A stretch of 64,000 bases of DNA from Paracoccus beibuensis (lineage in GTDB: Bacteria; Pseudomonadota; Alphaproteobacteria; Rhodobacterales; Rhodobacteraceae). The stretch lies in contig NZ_JAOTBD010000011.1 of NCBI RefSeq assembly GCF_026162625.1, positions 1 through 64,000 on the forward strand, read 5' to 3'. A program made the position numbers and the translations under genes. This document shows positions 27,068 to 36,648 of the stretch, one piece after another (the stretch's first letter is position 1; each line of letters starts with the position of its first letter). Below the pieces are notes generated by a model that saw only the letters and a program-made list of their open reading frames with translations, made no database searches and was not told the DNA's origin.

Positions 27068-27674
27068 TCAGTCCAGCCATGGCGCAGCTGGGCGGCAAGC
27101 CGAGCAAGGTTCTGCGCCGTGGCGCGGATCCCGTACCTTTGTCTTGGCCCACAGCAGGAACTCGATGGCGTGACAGCCCGAGGCGACGTTGGCCTCGACC
27201 CCGTCGGCCTCGTGCAGCGTGTCCAAGACCAGCGCAGGCGTGATCTGGGTCGCTTCGACCTTGGTGCCCGAAAGCGTGAACTGCGGAGCCGCGATGACAT
27301 TCAGCACCGCCAAGTCGTTCTTTTCGTTCTGTGCAGATCCGTCGGCAACATAGTCATCAGCCCCTCGTCCAGCGGCCAGGCGTTCACGCAATCTTCCCCG
27401 TCACCGACGAGCGGATTGCCAAAGCGGAACACCTCGGTCTGCTGATAGGGCACGCGCGCCGAGACCCGGGCCACGCGGGCCGCGGCCTGGGTCTCCTCGG
27501 AGGGCGAGGCGATCAGCGCATCGACTGCAGGTTGCGCACGGTTTTCAGGCTGTCGGAGTATCTGGCCTGCGCCATGTCGGCATGATGGCTCACGACTGCG
27601 GCGGGATCGGCGACAAGCATGGGCGTGGCGATCAACGTGGTCGACGACAAGGCAGAGGCAAAATGGCGCTTCAT
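27068..27674 (-). pseudogene. remnant of an imelysin-family iron-regulated periplasmic protein
   Basis: Imelysins are periplasmic or surface proteins tied to iron uptake. The gene starts at an ATG (27674) as MKRHFASALSSTTLIATPML with YSDSLKTVRNLQ, where the frame stops. In a second frame it continues ASPSEETQAAARVARVSARV and PYQQTEVFRFGNPLV, then VNAWPLDEGL. In a third it reads DYVADGSAQNEKNDLAVLNV, IAAPQFTLSGTKVEATQITP and VASGCHAIEFLLWAK, which includes the family's G-x-H-x-x-E motif. The C-terminal half is missing. Upstream it abuts the sensor-kinase promoter region. Confidence 0.75.
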
Positions 27675-27984
27675 CGCGGTTGCCCGATCAGATCCGGCGT
27701 GTCGAGCGGCGGGACGCGGCTGCCGACGTGCATGGCACCGATCCAGCGCAGAGAAGCCGCACCTACATAGTTGATACTTTTACTTGGTGTGGACCCGCAG
27801 GGCCGGCGGCGGACGTCATGGGAACCTCGACGCCGGGCAGAGCACGCGATGTGAGCCTGGAAATTGACAAATATTAATGAAATCCGGCGTTTCGTCGCGG
27901 GCAATTGTTCTTGATCGGCTTGCATCGGCGTTCGCTTTTTCCGATCAACAGGCAATTGTCCACCATGTGTGCCGAAGGATCGGG
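27675..27984. promoter_or_regulatory. upstream region of the hybrid sensor kinase
   Basis: 310 bases without a gene. An AT-rich patch around 27861-27882, unusual in this GC-rich DNA, contains TTGACA at 27864-27869, a good -35, but no matching -10 was found at the normal distance. AATTG repeats occur at about 27902 and 27953. GAAGGA at 27974-27979 is the ribosome binding site used to choose the kinase start at 27985. The minus strand also reads GSRVPPLDTPDLIGQPR up to a stop next to the imelysin remnant, possibly the end of a lost gene. Confidence 0.35.
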
Positions 27985-30900
27985 ATGAACGACGTGATCG
28001 ACCGCAACGCCTTCGTTCACGCACCGGGCGAGGCGCCGCGCCTTGTGGCCGCCTTTGACTGGTCCAAGACGCCACTGGGCGATATCGCGCACTGGCCCGT
28101 GGCCGTCCGGGCCGTGGTAGGAACGATGCTGCGCTCTCCTCTGCCCATCGTCACGTTGTGGGGCGAGGAAGGCGTGATGATCTACAACGACGGCTATGCG
28201 CAGGTCGCGGGAAGCCGCCACCCCGAGGTCATGGGCGCCAATGTGCGCGAGGCCTGGCCCGAGGTCGCCGAATTCAACGACGGGATCATCGAGGCGGTTC
28301 TCGGTCGTGGCGAGACGGTGTCGCTGAAGGATCAGGAACTGATCCTGCACCGCGGCGCCGCGCCTGCGCCCGCTTGGCTGAACCTGGACTATTCACCGAT
28401 CCTCGGTGACGATGGCACGCCGTTGGGCGTGATCGCGATGGTTGTCGAGACGACCGTTCGCGTCCTGACCGATCGCCAGCTGCAGGACGACCGGCAGCGG
28501 TTGCAGCAGATGCACGAGAAGTCGCCATCGCTCATGGCCATGCTGGAGGGCCCCGAACACCGCTTCGTCCTGGTCAACCCGGCCTTCAACCAGGTCATCG
28601 GCCAACGCGACGTCCTGGGACGCACCGTGGCCGAGGCATTGCCGGACGCGGTGCAGCAGGGCTATCTGGACCATCTGAACAGGGTCTTCGCCAGCGGCGA
28701 GGCGGTTCGGATGAACGGCGCCGTCTACGACGTTTCGGTTGAGCCGACGGGTGCGGTCCAGCGGCGCTATCTCGATTTCGTCTATCAGCCGATGACCGAC
28801 GCCCAACGCAAGGTGACGGGCATCTTCGTCACCGGCATCGACGTGACCGAGCGCATAGCCGCGCAAACCGCCATCAAGGAACAGCATGCGCAGTTCCGGA
28901 CCTTTGCGCAGGCCATGCCGAACCACGTCTGGACGGCGCCGCCAGATGGCCAATCGGACTGGTTCAACGACCGGATGATCGACTATACCGGCCGCGATTT
29001 CGACCAGCTGCTCGACGACGGCTGGCTTGCCGTTGCGCATCCCGACGACCGAGAGACGGCGGCACTCAACTGGGCTGAAGCCATCCGCTCGGGTCGCCAC
29101 TACGAGGCCGAGTTCCGCATTCGCCGCGCCGACGGCGCCTATCGCTGGCACCTTGTGCGTGCGCTGCCGATCCGCCACGAGCTCGGCTATATCACCCGCT
29201 GGATCGGGACCAATACCGACATCCATGAACAGAAGCTGGCCGAGGCGCAGTCGACGCAGGACCGCGACAGGTTGTGGAACCTGTCGCAGGAAATGATGCT
29301 GGTCTGCGACTCGGCCGGCCTGATCACGGCGATCAACCCCTCGGCCGAGCGTCTGTTGGGCTGGTCGCAATCCGAGATGCTGAGAAAGCCGCTGCTGGAT
29401 TTCCTGCACCCTGACGACATTGCAGCGACGCTGGCCGAGCTTGAGGGATTGTCGCGCGGCGAACCGACGCTGGCATTCGAGAACCGCTATCGCTGCAGGG
29501 ACGGCAGCTATTGTCTGCTGGACTGGACGGCTGTGCCGGATGGCGGCCGCATCCATGCCGTGGGCCGCGACATCACGCGTGAGCGCCGCCTTGCCCGAGA
29601 GCGTGAGCGGATCTGGACGCTGTCGCCCGTGCTGCAGATCATCGCCGAACATTCCGGCCGCATTGCCGCCGTGAACCCGGCCTGGACGGATCTTTTGGGT
29701 TGGACGCAGGCGGAAACCGTCGGCCGCACCGCGCTGGAATTCATCCGGCCCGAGGATCAGGAAGAGCTTGGTGCGGCCCTGCGCGCGCTGCTCGGCACCT
29801 CGTCCGACGGGGTTCCGGCGCACCCGCTGCAGGCCACGCTGGTCGCCCGGAACGGCGAGCATCGCCATGTCGAATGGACCACCGTCTTCGACAGCGAGAC
29901 GATCTTTGCCTTCGGCCGCGACATCACCGGCGAACGAGAGACCGCCGCCGCCCTGGCCAGCAGCGAGGCGGCCCTGCGCCAGGCCCAGAAGATGGAGGCG
30001 ATCGGCCAGCTGACCGGCGGAATCGCGCATGATTTCAACAACCTCCTCCAGGTGATCGGCGGCAGCCTGCAACTTTTGGCAGGCAATGCAGCCAACGACG
30101 ACAAGGCGCGCCGCCGCATCCAGATCGCGATGGAGGGCGTGGCCCGCGGGTCCCGGCTGGCCTCGCAGCTTCTGGCCTTCGGCCGTCGCCAGCCGCTGGC
30201 GCCCAAGGTCGTCAACCTGGGGCGGCTGATACCGGACCTGGACGAGATGCTGCACCACGCCGTGGGCGAGGCCGTGCAGGTCGATACCGCCATCGCGGAC
30301 GACTTGTGGAACACGCTGATCGACCGCGGCAACCTGGAAAACGCGCTTCTGAACCTGGCGATCAACGCCCGCGACGCGATGGAGGGGCACGGAAAGTTGT
30401 CCATCCGCGCCGACAACGCGCATCTGGAAGGTCTCCGGATCGGAGATTACCCCGAGGCTGTTTCAGGGCAGTATGTCATGCTGTCGGTGACCGATACCGG
30501 CAGCGGTATCCACCCCGAGATCCTCCACAAGGTGTTCGATCCGTTCTTCTCCACCAAGCCCGAGGGCAGGGGGTCGGGCCTAGGGCTTTCGATGGTCTAC
30601 GGCTTCGTGCGCCAGTCGGGCGGCCATGTCGGGATCGACAGCAAGGTCGGCGTCGGCACGACCATCACGCTCTATCTGCCGCGGGTCCAGCGTCCCGAGG
30701 ACGAGATTGACAGCCGCGACTTCGGTCCCATCACCGGCGGAACCGAGACCATCCTCGTGGCCGAAGACGACCAGGGCGTGCGTGAGACCGTCGTCGAGAC
30801 GCTGCGCGACCTCGGCTACAACGTCCTTCAGGCCTCGGATGCGCAGGGTGCGCTGGCGATTCTGGAAAGCGGCGTCCATGTCGACCTTCTGTTCACCGAT

Positions 30901-31545
30901 GTCGTCATGCCCGGACCGATGAAATCGACCGAGCTTGCGCGGCTGGCCGAGGCTCGGATGCCCGACCTCAAGGTCCTGTTCACGTCTGGATATGCCGAAA
31001 ATTCGATTGTGCATGCCGGTCGCCTGGACGAGGGGGTCGAGCTTCTGAGCAAGCCCTATGGCCGCGAGGATCTGGCCCGCAAGATCCGCCACCAGTTCGC
31101 CAATTCGGCGCAGCGTCGTGCCTCGCCGCCGCAGTCGCCGCAGCCCGAGGCCGCCCCGGCGCCGGAACCGGCGACCAGCAGCGCCCCGGGCCTCTGCATC
31201 CTGGTCTGCGAGGATGACGTGCTGATCCGCATCTCGGTCGTCGACATGCTGAAGGATTTGGGCCACAACGTCCTGCAGGCGGGGCGGGCGACGACGGCGC
31301 TGGATCTGCTGTCCCGGCACAAGGTCGACCTGCTGCTGACGGATGTGGGCCTTCCAGACATGCAGGGCGACGAGCTTGCGCGCCAGGCGCGGGACCGCAA
31401 CCCGACGCTTCCCCTGATCTTCGCGACGGGCCATTCCGAGGTGCCGGGCTTCAAGCCTGACGGTCGCACGCGGCTTCTCTCGAAGCCCTTCGACGACATC
31501 GCCTTGGCGGCGGCCATCGAAGCGCTGGACGTGACGAGGGGCTGA
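27985..31545 (+). CDS. hybrid PAS sensor histidine kinase with two receiver domains
   Basis: A soluble signalling protein of 1186 residues. Four PAS-type sensory domains follow one another: around MIYNDGYAQVAGSRHPEVMG; FVLVNPAFNQVIGQRDVLGR; the pair NHVWTAPPDGQSDWFNDRMI and LITAINPSAERLLGWSQSEM; and IAAVNPAWTDLLGWTQAETV. The kinase core has the phospho-acceptor His682 in GGIAHDFNNLLQVIGG and ATP-binding boxes NLAINARDAM, VTDTGSGIHPEILHKVFDPF and GSGLGLSMVYGF. Two receivers follow: VAEDDQGVRETVVETLRDLG with Asp in LLFTDVVMPG, and VCEDDVLIRISVVDMLKDLG with Asp in LLLTDVGLPD. There is no membrane segment. An ATG at 27877 would add 36 residues, but 27985 has the better ribosome site. No output regulator is adjacent, so targets are unknown. 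Confidence 0.9.
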   Translation: MNDVIDRNAFVHAPGEAPRLVAAFDWSKTPLGDIAHWPVAVRAVVGTMLRSPLPIVTLWGEEGVMIYNDGYAQVAGSRHPEVMGANVREAWPEVAEFNDGIIEAVLGRGETVSLKDQELILHRGAAPAPAWLNLDYSPILGDDGTPLGVIAMVVETTVRVLTDRQLQDDRQRLQQMHEKSPSLMAMLEGPEHRFVLVNPAFNQVIGQRDVLGRTVAEALPDAVQQGYLDHLNRVFASGEAVRMNGAVYDVSVEPTGAVQRRYLDFVYQPMTDAQRKVTGIFVTGIDVTERIAAQTAIKEQHAQFRTFAQAMPNHVWTAPPDGQSDWFNDRMIDYTGRDFDQLLDDGWLAVAHPDDRETAALNWAEAIRSGRHYEAEFRIRRADGAYRWHLVRALPIRHELGYITRWIGTNTDIHEQKLAEAQSTQDRDRLWNLSQEMMLVCDSAGLITAINPSAERLLGWSQSEMLRKPLLDFLHPDDIAATLAELEGLSRGEPTLAFENRYRCRDGSYCLLDWTAVPDGGRIHAVGRDITRERRLARERERIWTLSPVLQIIAEHSGRIAAVNPAWTDLLGWTQAETVGRTALEFIRPEDQEELGAALRALLGTSSDGVPAHPLQATLVARNGEHRHVEWTTVFDSETIFAFGRDITGERETAAALASSEAALRQAQKMEAIGQLTGGIAHDFNNLLQVIGGSLQLLAGNAANDDKARRRIQIAMEGVARGSRLASQLLAFGRRQPLAPKVVNLGRLIPDLDEMLHHAVGEAVQVDTAIADDLWNTLIDRGNLENALLNLAINARDAMEGHGKLSIRADNAHLEGLRIGDYPEAVSGQYVMLSVTDTGSGIHPEILHKVFDPFFSTKPEGRGSGLGLSMVYGFVRQSGGHVGIDSKVGVGTTITLYLPRVQRPEDEIDSRDFGPITGGTETILVAEDDQGVRETVVETLRDLGYNVLQASDAQGALAILESGVHVDLLFTDVVMPGPMKSTELARLAEARMPDLKVLFTSGYAENSIVHAGRLDEGVELLSKPYGREDLARKIRHQFANSAQRRASPPQSPQPEAAPAPEPATSSAPGLCILVCEDDVLIRISVVDMLKDLGHNVLQAGRATTALDLLSRHKVDLLLTDVGLPDMQGDELARQARDRNPTLPLIFATGHSEVPGFKPDGRTRLLSKPFDDIALAAAIEALDVTRG

Positions 31546-31601
31546 CATGGGAACATCGCGGCGCCTCGACGGTTCCCCCTCCGGTCCGGAAGGAGGCTTG
31601 G

Positions 31602-31958
31602 ATGATCCCGCCCGAGAAACACGCGATGCTCGATGCCGCCTCGGCGGCTGCCTTGGCGCTGCTGCCGCCGCTGCTGACGCGGACGCGTCCGCATGTCCGG
31701 CGCAGGTTCCTGGCGGCCGGCGCCTTCGTTGCAGGCTACAGCCTGCTGACCCGCTATCGTCCCGACCAGGACCGGCCTATCGGCATGACGACGCACCGCG
31801 CCATCGATGCCGCGCAGGGCGCGGCCTTCTGCATCGCGGCCATGCGTGTCGGCGACCGGCGCCTGCGGCAGGGGATGCTGGGTTACGGGTTCTTTTCAGT
31901 GGCAGCGGCGGCGCTGACCGATGACAACGCCCGCGGCGCAGACTTCGATAAAGGCTGA
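31602..31958 (+). CDS. small membrane protein of unknown function
   Basis: 118 residues with an AGGAGG ribosome site (31591-31596) five bases before the ATG. Hydrophobic stretches are AASAAALALLPPLLT, FLAAGAFVAGYSLLT, AAQGAAFCIAAM and LGYGFFSVAAAAL, separated by arginine-rich loops, so two to four membrane segments are expected. It follows the kinase by 56 bp and may be co-transcribed. I do not recognise a named family and assign no function. Confidence 0.65.
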   Translation: MIPPEKHAMLDAASAAALALLPPLLTRTRPHVRRRFLAAGAFVAGYSLLTRYRPDQDRPIGMTTHRAIDAAQGAAFCIAAMRVGDRRLRQGMLGYGFFSVAAAALTDDNARGADFDKG

Positions 31959-31964
31959 TCCCGG

Positions 31965-32558
31965 CTAGCCGAGGCCCGGGATCGCCCGCAGGGTCGCGAT
32001 GACGAAGCCATCGCCGATCCAGGCCGACAGCCACAGCTCGACCGCCAAGGCGGCCAGCAGGACCGCCGGAACCGGCAGCAGCCGCGCCATCCCGGCACCC
32101 AGCAGCGCCGCCGCCGTGTCGGCCGAGGCGTTCAGCAGGCTGTCGCCGTGATAGGCCAGGGGGTCGCCTGCGTCATAGTTGAACATCAGGATGACCGGCG
32201 GCAGGTTCTCGGCCAGTTCCCACAGGGTGCTGCTGATGACGACGGCCATCACCAGCGTCCACCCGGTCCAGCGCGGCCGCAGGCGCATCAGGACGACGGC
32301 CAGAACCGCCCCGAACACCACATGCAGCAGCGTATAGGGGTCGAGCATCACCTGAGAGTTCAGCCGCGGTTCCGAAGGAAGCGCCCAGATGCGCCCGCAG
32401 TCGCAGCCGACCGGCCGGTCCAGCCACAGGAAGAACCCGATCTTTGCCAGCGTCGCCCCCAGAAGCGCGGCGATCGCCTGACCACGCGTGATCCCGCGCC
32501 GGGCGCGGGGCGGCGTCGTGGGTGCACCCGGCACGGTCGAGGAGGAGTCGCTGCTCAT
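31965..32558 (-). CDS. DUF2585/UPF0314-type membrane protein
   Basis: 197 residues from the ATG at 32558. Motifs of the family are visible: DPYTLLHVVFGAVLAVVLMR, STLWELAENLPPVILMFNYD and AYHGDSLLNASADTAAALLG. Four to five membrane segments are expected. Only six bases separate its stop from that of the preceding plus-strand gene, so the two are convergent. The function of this conserved alphaproteobacterial family is unknown. The frame is intact, though its ribosome site is weak. Confidence 0.75.
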   Translation of the reverse strand: MSSDSSSTVPGAPTTPPRARRGITRGQAIAALLGATLAKIGFFLWLDRPVGCDCGRIWALPSEPRLNSQVMLDPYTLLHVVFGAVLAVVLMRLRPRWTGWTLVMAVVISSTLWELAENLPPVILMFNYDAGDPLAYHGDSLLNASADTAAALLGAGMARLLPVPAVLLAALAVELWLSAWIGDGFVIATLRAIPGLG

Positions 32559-32821
32559 TGCGCGAAGATTAGGGCAGCGGATGCCGGTGGCAAGACCCGC
32601 CGTGCCGGGTGCGGCAGCGACGAAATAAGAACATGCGGTTCGCAGGGCAGCGACCTTGTGGAACAGCGTTCGCCGCCCTGTCCGTGTCGTTGACGGACGT
32701 CTGCGCAGCGCCGCCTTCCTTGGAACAGCGATCCCGCCCCGCATGGCCTCGGCGTCGCGATCGGGGCTTGCCGGGTGCGGGCGCGCTGGCTAGCTGACGG
32801 GGTGACAGAAGGGGGCGCGCC

Positions 32822-33913
32822 ATGTCGATCACGATCAGCGGAATGACCAAGCGGTTCGACAGGACCGAGGTGCTGCGCGGCATCGACCTCGACGTCGCCG
32901 ACGGAGAGCTGATGGCCCTGCTGGGGCCGTCAGGGTCGGGCAAGACGACGCTTCTGAAGATCATCGCGGGTCTGGAATGGCCGGACGCGGGACAGTTGCA
33001 GGTGGCGGGGCAGGACTGGCTGCAGTTGGCCGCGCGCGACCGCCGCATCGGGTTCGTCTTTCAGCACTACGCCCTGTTCCCGCACATGAGCGTGCGCGAC
33101 AACATCGCCTTTGGACTTGACGTCCAGCCCCGGGGACAACGGCCGTCCCGCGCACAGATCGCCGCCAAGGTCGATGAGCTGATGGCGTTCCTGCAGATCG
33201 ACCAGCTGGCTGACCGCTATCCGGCGCAGTTGTCGGGCGGCCAGCGCCAGCGCGTGGCCCTGGGCCGGGCACTGGCGATCCAGCCGCGCGTGCTGCTGCT
33301 GGACGAACCTTTCGGTGCACTGGACGCCGCGATCCGCCGCGACCTGCGCCGCTGGCTGCGGGGCGTGCACGAGGCAACCGGATCGACCACGATCTTCGTG
33401 ACGCACGACCAGGAGGAGGCGTTCGAGCTGGCCGACCGCGTCGTCGTCATGGGGCAAGGCCAGATCGAGCAGATCGGACATGCCGACGAGATCCACGACC
33501 ACCCGGCCAGCCCCTTCGTCGCCCGCTTCATGGGCGCCACGGTCGAGCTGCCGGTGACGCTGCTCGCCGGTCGTGCCAGCGGGCCGGGGCTGGACCTGAC
33601 CGCCCTGCCGCGCCGCGCGCTGCCGGATGGTCCGGCGCACATCCTTGCCCGCCCCGCCGACATCCGCGCGGTTCCCGATGCCGGCGGCTGCTGGACGGTC
33701 GGCAGCCTAGGCAGCACCGGGGCCGAACTGCATCTGACCGCCTCCCGCCCCGACGGCACCGAGGTCGAGGTCCAGATGCCCCGCCGCGGTGCGCCTGCCC
33801 TGACCCGTGGCGCCACCGTCACCCTCGGCGTCGAAGCCGCCGCGGTATTCCCCTATAGCCGCCGCGACCATGCGGCCCACGTCCTGCCCTTGCGAAAGGA
33901 AATCGCCCGATGA
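32822..33913 (+). CDS. cysA: sulfate/thiosulfate ABC transporter ATPase
   Basis: The ATPase of the sulfate importer, 363 residues. Walker A is GPSGSGKTT (35-43), the Q-loop is FVFQHYALFPHMSV, the signature is [15 protein letters not shown], Walker B is VLLLDEPFGALDAAIR and the H-loop is TIFVTHDQEEAFELAD. The C-terminal TOBE-like regulatory part is HILARPADIRAVPD. AAGGGG precedes the ATG. The stop overlaps the start of the binding-protein gene by four bases (ATGA), as do all later junctions in this operon, giving tight translational coupling. The sulfate assignment rests on the neighbouring binding protein and CysT/CysW pair. Confidence 0.9.
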   Translation: MSITISGMTKRFDRTEVLRGIDLDVADGELMALLGPSGSGKTTLLKIIAGLEWPDAGQLQVAGQDWLQLAARDRRIGFVFQHYALFPHMSVRDNIAFGLDVQPRGQRPSRAQIAAKVDELMAFLQIDQLADRYPAQLSGGQRQRVALGRALAIQPRVLLLDEPFGALDAAIRRDLRRWLRGVHEATGSTTIFVTHDQEEAFELADRVVVMGQGQIEQIGHADEIHDHPASPFVARFMGATVELPVTLLAGRASGPGLDLTALPRRALPDGPAHILARPADIRAVPDAGGCWTVGSLGSTGAELHLTASRPDGTEVEVQMPRRGAPALTRGATVTLGVEAAAVFPYSRRDHAAHVLPLRKEIAR

Positions 33914-34902
33914 AACTGCCCCTTCTGGCCGCCGCCGTTGGCCTGACACTGGCCGGTCCCGCCGCCGCGCAGGACAAGCTGTTGAACGTCAGCTATGACG
34001 TCGCCCGCGAGTTGTTCGAGGTGCTGAACCCGGCCTTTGCCGAACATTGGCAAGAAGAGACCGGCCGGACCATCACCATCGACATGTCGCATGGCGGGTC
34101 GTCCAAGCAGGCCCGCGCGATCCTGGAAGGGCTGCCGGCCGACGTGGTGACCTTCAACCAGGAAACCGATATCGACGTCCTGGCCGAGGGCGGCCTTCTG
34201 CCCGAGGACTGGCGCGACGCGTTCCCGAACGGCGCCTCGCCCTTCTATTCGCTGCCGGCCTTCCTGGTGCGCGAAGGCAATCCGAAGAACATCGACGATT
34301 GGGACGACCTGGCGCGCGAGGATGTGGCGCCCGTCTTCCCGAACCCCAAGACCAGCGGCAATGCCCGCTATACCTATCTGGCCGCCTATGCCTATGCGCT
34401 GGCCCAGAACGATGGCGATGAAGCGGCGGCGCAGGACTTCGTGCGCAAGATCTTTGCCGGTGTGCCGGTCTTTGACACGGGCGGGCGTGCTGCCACCCAG
34501 ACCTTCGCCGAACGCGGCATCGGCGACGTGCTGGTCACCTTCGAAGCCGAGACCGGCCAGATCGCAGAACAATACTCCGCCGAGGGTTTCGAACGCGTGA
34601 CACCGTCGATGAGCCTCTTTGCCGCCTTCCCGGTTGCCGTCGTGGCCGAGAATGCCGAGGATAACGGCACCACCGACGTCGCGCAGGCCTATCTGGATTG
34701 GCTCTATACCCCGGAGGCACAGCGCATTCTGGCCGAGCGTGATTATCGTGTGACCGACGAAGCGGTTGCCGCCGAATTCGCCGACGCACAGGCCCCGGTC
34801 GAACTGGTCACCGTGGACGAGGTCTTCGACGGTTGGGATGCCGTGACCGAAAACCACCTGGCCAGCGGCGGCATCCTGGACCAGGTCTTCGTGAACCGAT
34901 GA
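33910..34902 (+). CDS. sulfate-binding periplasmic protein
   Basis: A periplasmic receptor of 330 residues that delivers sulfate (or thiosulfate) to CysTWA. The signal peptide is MKLPLLAAAVGLTLAGPAAA, with likely cleavage after AAAQ. Family motifs are LNVSYDVARELFEVLNPAFA, DMSHGGSSKQARAILEGLPA, DVVTFNQETDIDVLAE and FPNPKTSGNARYTYLAAYAY. These residues shape the anion pocket in Sbp/CysP. The frame is complete. Sbp and CysP cannot be told apart with certainty by eye, so no symbol is given. Confidence 0.92.
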   Translation: MKLPLLAAAVGLTLAGPAAAQDKLLNVSYDVARELFEVLNPAFAEHWQEETGRTITIDMSHGGSSKQARAILEGLPADVVTFNQETDIDVLAEGGLLPEDWRDAFPNGASPFYSLPAFLVREGNPKNIDDWDDLAREDVAPVFPNPKTSGNARYTYLAAYAYALAQNDGDEAAAQDFVRKIFAGVPVFDTGGRAATQTFAERGIGDVLVTFEAETGQIAEQYSAEGFERVTPSMSLFAAFPVAVVAENAEDNGTTDVAQAYLDWLYTPEAQRILAERDYRVTDEAVAAEFADAQAPVELVTVDEVFDGWDAVTENHLASGGILDQVFVNR

Positions 34903-35747
34903 TCGCGGCGGCCGCCCCCATCCGCGCCAAGCGCGTCCTGCCGGGCTTTACGCTCAGCCTGGGGACGACGCTGCTCTATCTGGTGCTGATCGTTCTGATC
35001 CCGATCGCGGCGCTGGTCCTGAAGGGGGCCGAGATCGGTCCCGCCGCCTTCTGGGCCATCGTCAGCAGCGACCGGGCGGTGGCGGCCTTTCGCATCACGC
35101 TGACTGCGGGGGCCATCGCCACCGCCTTCAACGCCGCTTATGGCCTCTTGATGGCGTGGGTGCTGGTCCGGTACGACTTTCCCGCCAAGCGCCTGCTGGA
35201 CGCGCTGATGGACATTCCCTTCGCGTTGCCGACAGCGGTGGCTGGACTGTCGCTGACGGCGCTGTTTTCCGCCAATGGTTGGTTCGGGTCCGTGCTGGAC
35301 GCCGCCGGGCTGCAGGTCGTCTACACCATCTGGGGAATCGCGCTGGCGATGGCCTTCACCTCGATCCCCTTCGTGGTGCGCACGGTCCAGCCGGTGCTGG
35401 AGGATTTGGACAGCTCGCTGGAACAGGCGGCCGAGACGCTTGGCGCGCGCCCCTGGCAGATCTTTTCCCGCGTCGTCTTCCCGGCGATCCTGCCCGCCTG
35501 GCTGGCGGGCTGCACGACCGCCTTTGCCCGGTCGCTTGGCGAATTCGGGGCGATCGTCTTCATCGCCGGCAACCTGCCGTTCGAGACGGAAATTGCCGCG
35601 CTGCTGGCTTATATCCGGCTTGAGGAATACGACTATAACGGCGCTGCCGCCATTGCGCTGGTCCTGCTGGCTTTCGCGCTGGTGCTGCTGGTCGTTTCAA
35701 ACATCCTGCAATCCTGGGCTGCCCGCCACCGCGAGGCCACCAGATGA
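34899..35747 (+). CDS. cysT: sulfate ABC transporter permease CysT
   Basis: An inner-membrane channel subunit (also called CysU) of 282 residues. The ATG at 34899 overlaps the stop of the binding-protein gene. Six membrane segments run from [20 protein letters not shown] to [20 protein letters not shown]. The ATPase-coupling loop [20 protein letters not shown] and [20 protein letters not shown] are typical of CysT. It pairs with CysW, whose gene overlaps its stop by four bases. Confidence 0.92.
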   Translation: MIAAAAPIRAKRVLPGFTLSLGTTLLYLVLIVLIPIAALVLKGAEIGPAAFWAIVSSDRAVAAFRITLTAGAIATAFNAAYGLLMAWVLVRYDFPAKRLLDALMDIPFALPTAVAGLSLTALFSANGWFGSVLDAAGLQVVYTIWGIALAMAFTSIPFVVRTVQPVLEDLDSSLEQAAETLGARPWQIFSRVVFPAILPAWLAGCTTAFARSLGEFGAIVFIAGNLPFETEIAALLAYIRLEEYDYNGAAAIALVLLAFALVLLVVSNILQSWAARHREATR

Positions 35748-36592
35748 GCGCGCAGCCCCTGATCGCCCCCGGCGCGACGCCACATCACGGCCGCCCCGCC
35801 CGCACCGGCGGCGCGCGCCTGCTGGTGGCGCTGGCCGTTGTCCTGACGCTGCTGGTCGTGGTGGCGCCGCTGACCTATATCTTCGTGCGCGCCTTTTCCG
35901 AAGGCTGGCAGGTTTATGCCGCCAACATCATGGACCCCGACACGCTGCACGCCATCTGGCTGACCAGCCTGATCGCCGTGATCGTGGTGCCGCTGAACAT
36001 CGGCTTCGGCATCGCCGCAGCCTGGGCCATCGCCAAGCACCGCTTCCCCGGACGAGGCGTGCTGGTCACGATGATCGAGATCCCGTTTTCAATCTCTCCG
36101 ATCATCGCCGGCATCTGCTATCTGCTGCTCTATGGCCGGCAGGGGCTGCTGGGCCCATGGCTGCGAGAGATGGACCTGCAGGTGGTCTTCGCATTGCCGG
36201 GCATCGTTCTGGTGACGATGTTCGTGACCGCCCCCTTTGTGGCGCGCGAGGTCCTGCCCCTGATGCAGGCGCAGGGCACCGACCAGGAACAGGCCGCCGT
36301 GACGCTTGGCGCGTCCGGCTGGCAGGTCTTCCGGCGGGTGACGCTGCCCAACATCAAGTGGGCGCTGCTTTACGGCGCGGTCCTCTGCACCGCACGGGCG
36401 GTTGGCGAATTTGGCGGCGTGTCCGTCGTTTCCGGCAGCGTGCGCGGCCAGACGAACACGCTGCCCCTGCATGTGGAGCTGCTGTTCAACGACCTGAACA
36501 CCGTCGGTGCCTTTGCCGCCGCATCCACCCTCACGCTGATCGCGCTGGTCGCGCTGGCGCTGAAGACGGCGCTGGAATCGCGGCGCGGCTGA
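35744..36592 (+). CDS. cysW: sulfate ABC transporter permease CysW
   Basis: The second channel subunit, 282 residues. Motifs are [40 protein letters not shown] and the coupling loop [20 protein letters not shown], followed by [20 protein letters not shown], which is diagnostic of CysW. The N-terminus carries an alanine- and proline-rich extension before the first membrane segment. It is the last gene of the sulfate unit. A 56-bp gap then leads to pxpA, short enough for read-through. Confidence 0.92.
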   Translation: MSAQPLIAPGATPHHGRPARTGGARLLVALAVVLTLLVVVAPLTYIFVRAFSEGWQVYAANIMDPDTLHAIWLTSLIAVIVVPLNIGFGIAAAWAIAKHRFPGRGVLVTMIEIPFSISPIIAGICYLLLYGRQGLLGPWLREMDLQVVFALPGIVLVTMFVTAPFVAREVLPLMQAQGTDQEQAAVTLGASGWQVFRRVTLPNIKWALLYGAVLCTARAVGEFGGVSVVSGSVRGQTNTLPLHVELLFNDLNTVGAFAAASTLTLIALVALALKTALESRRG

Positions 36593-36648
36593 GGGCCTTG
36601 ACGCCCCCTTCCGAACCCCTGATCCTGCCCCGGAAGAAGGGGGCGCAT

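Noticed and set aside
35275-36648. Plus-strand extension upstream of pxpA across cysT and cysW
   Set aside because: Shadow of the two permease genes; PxpA homology begins exactly at the GTG at 36649.
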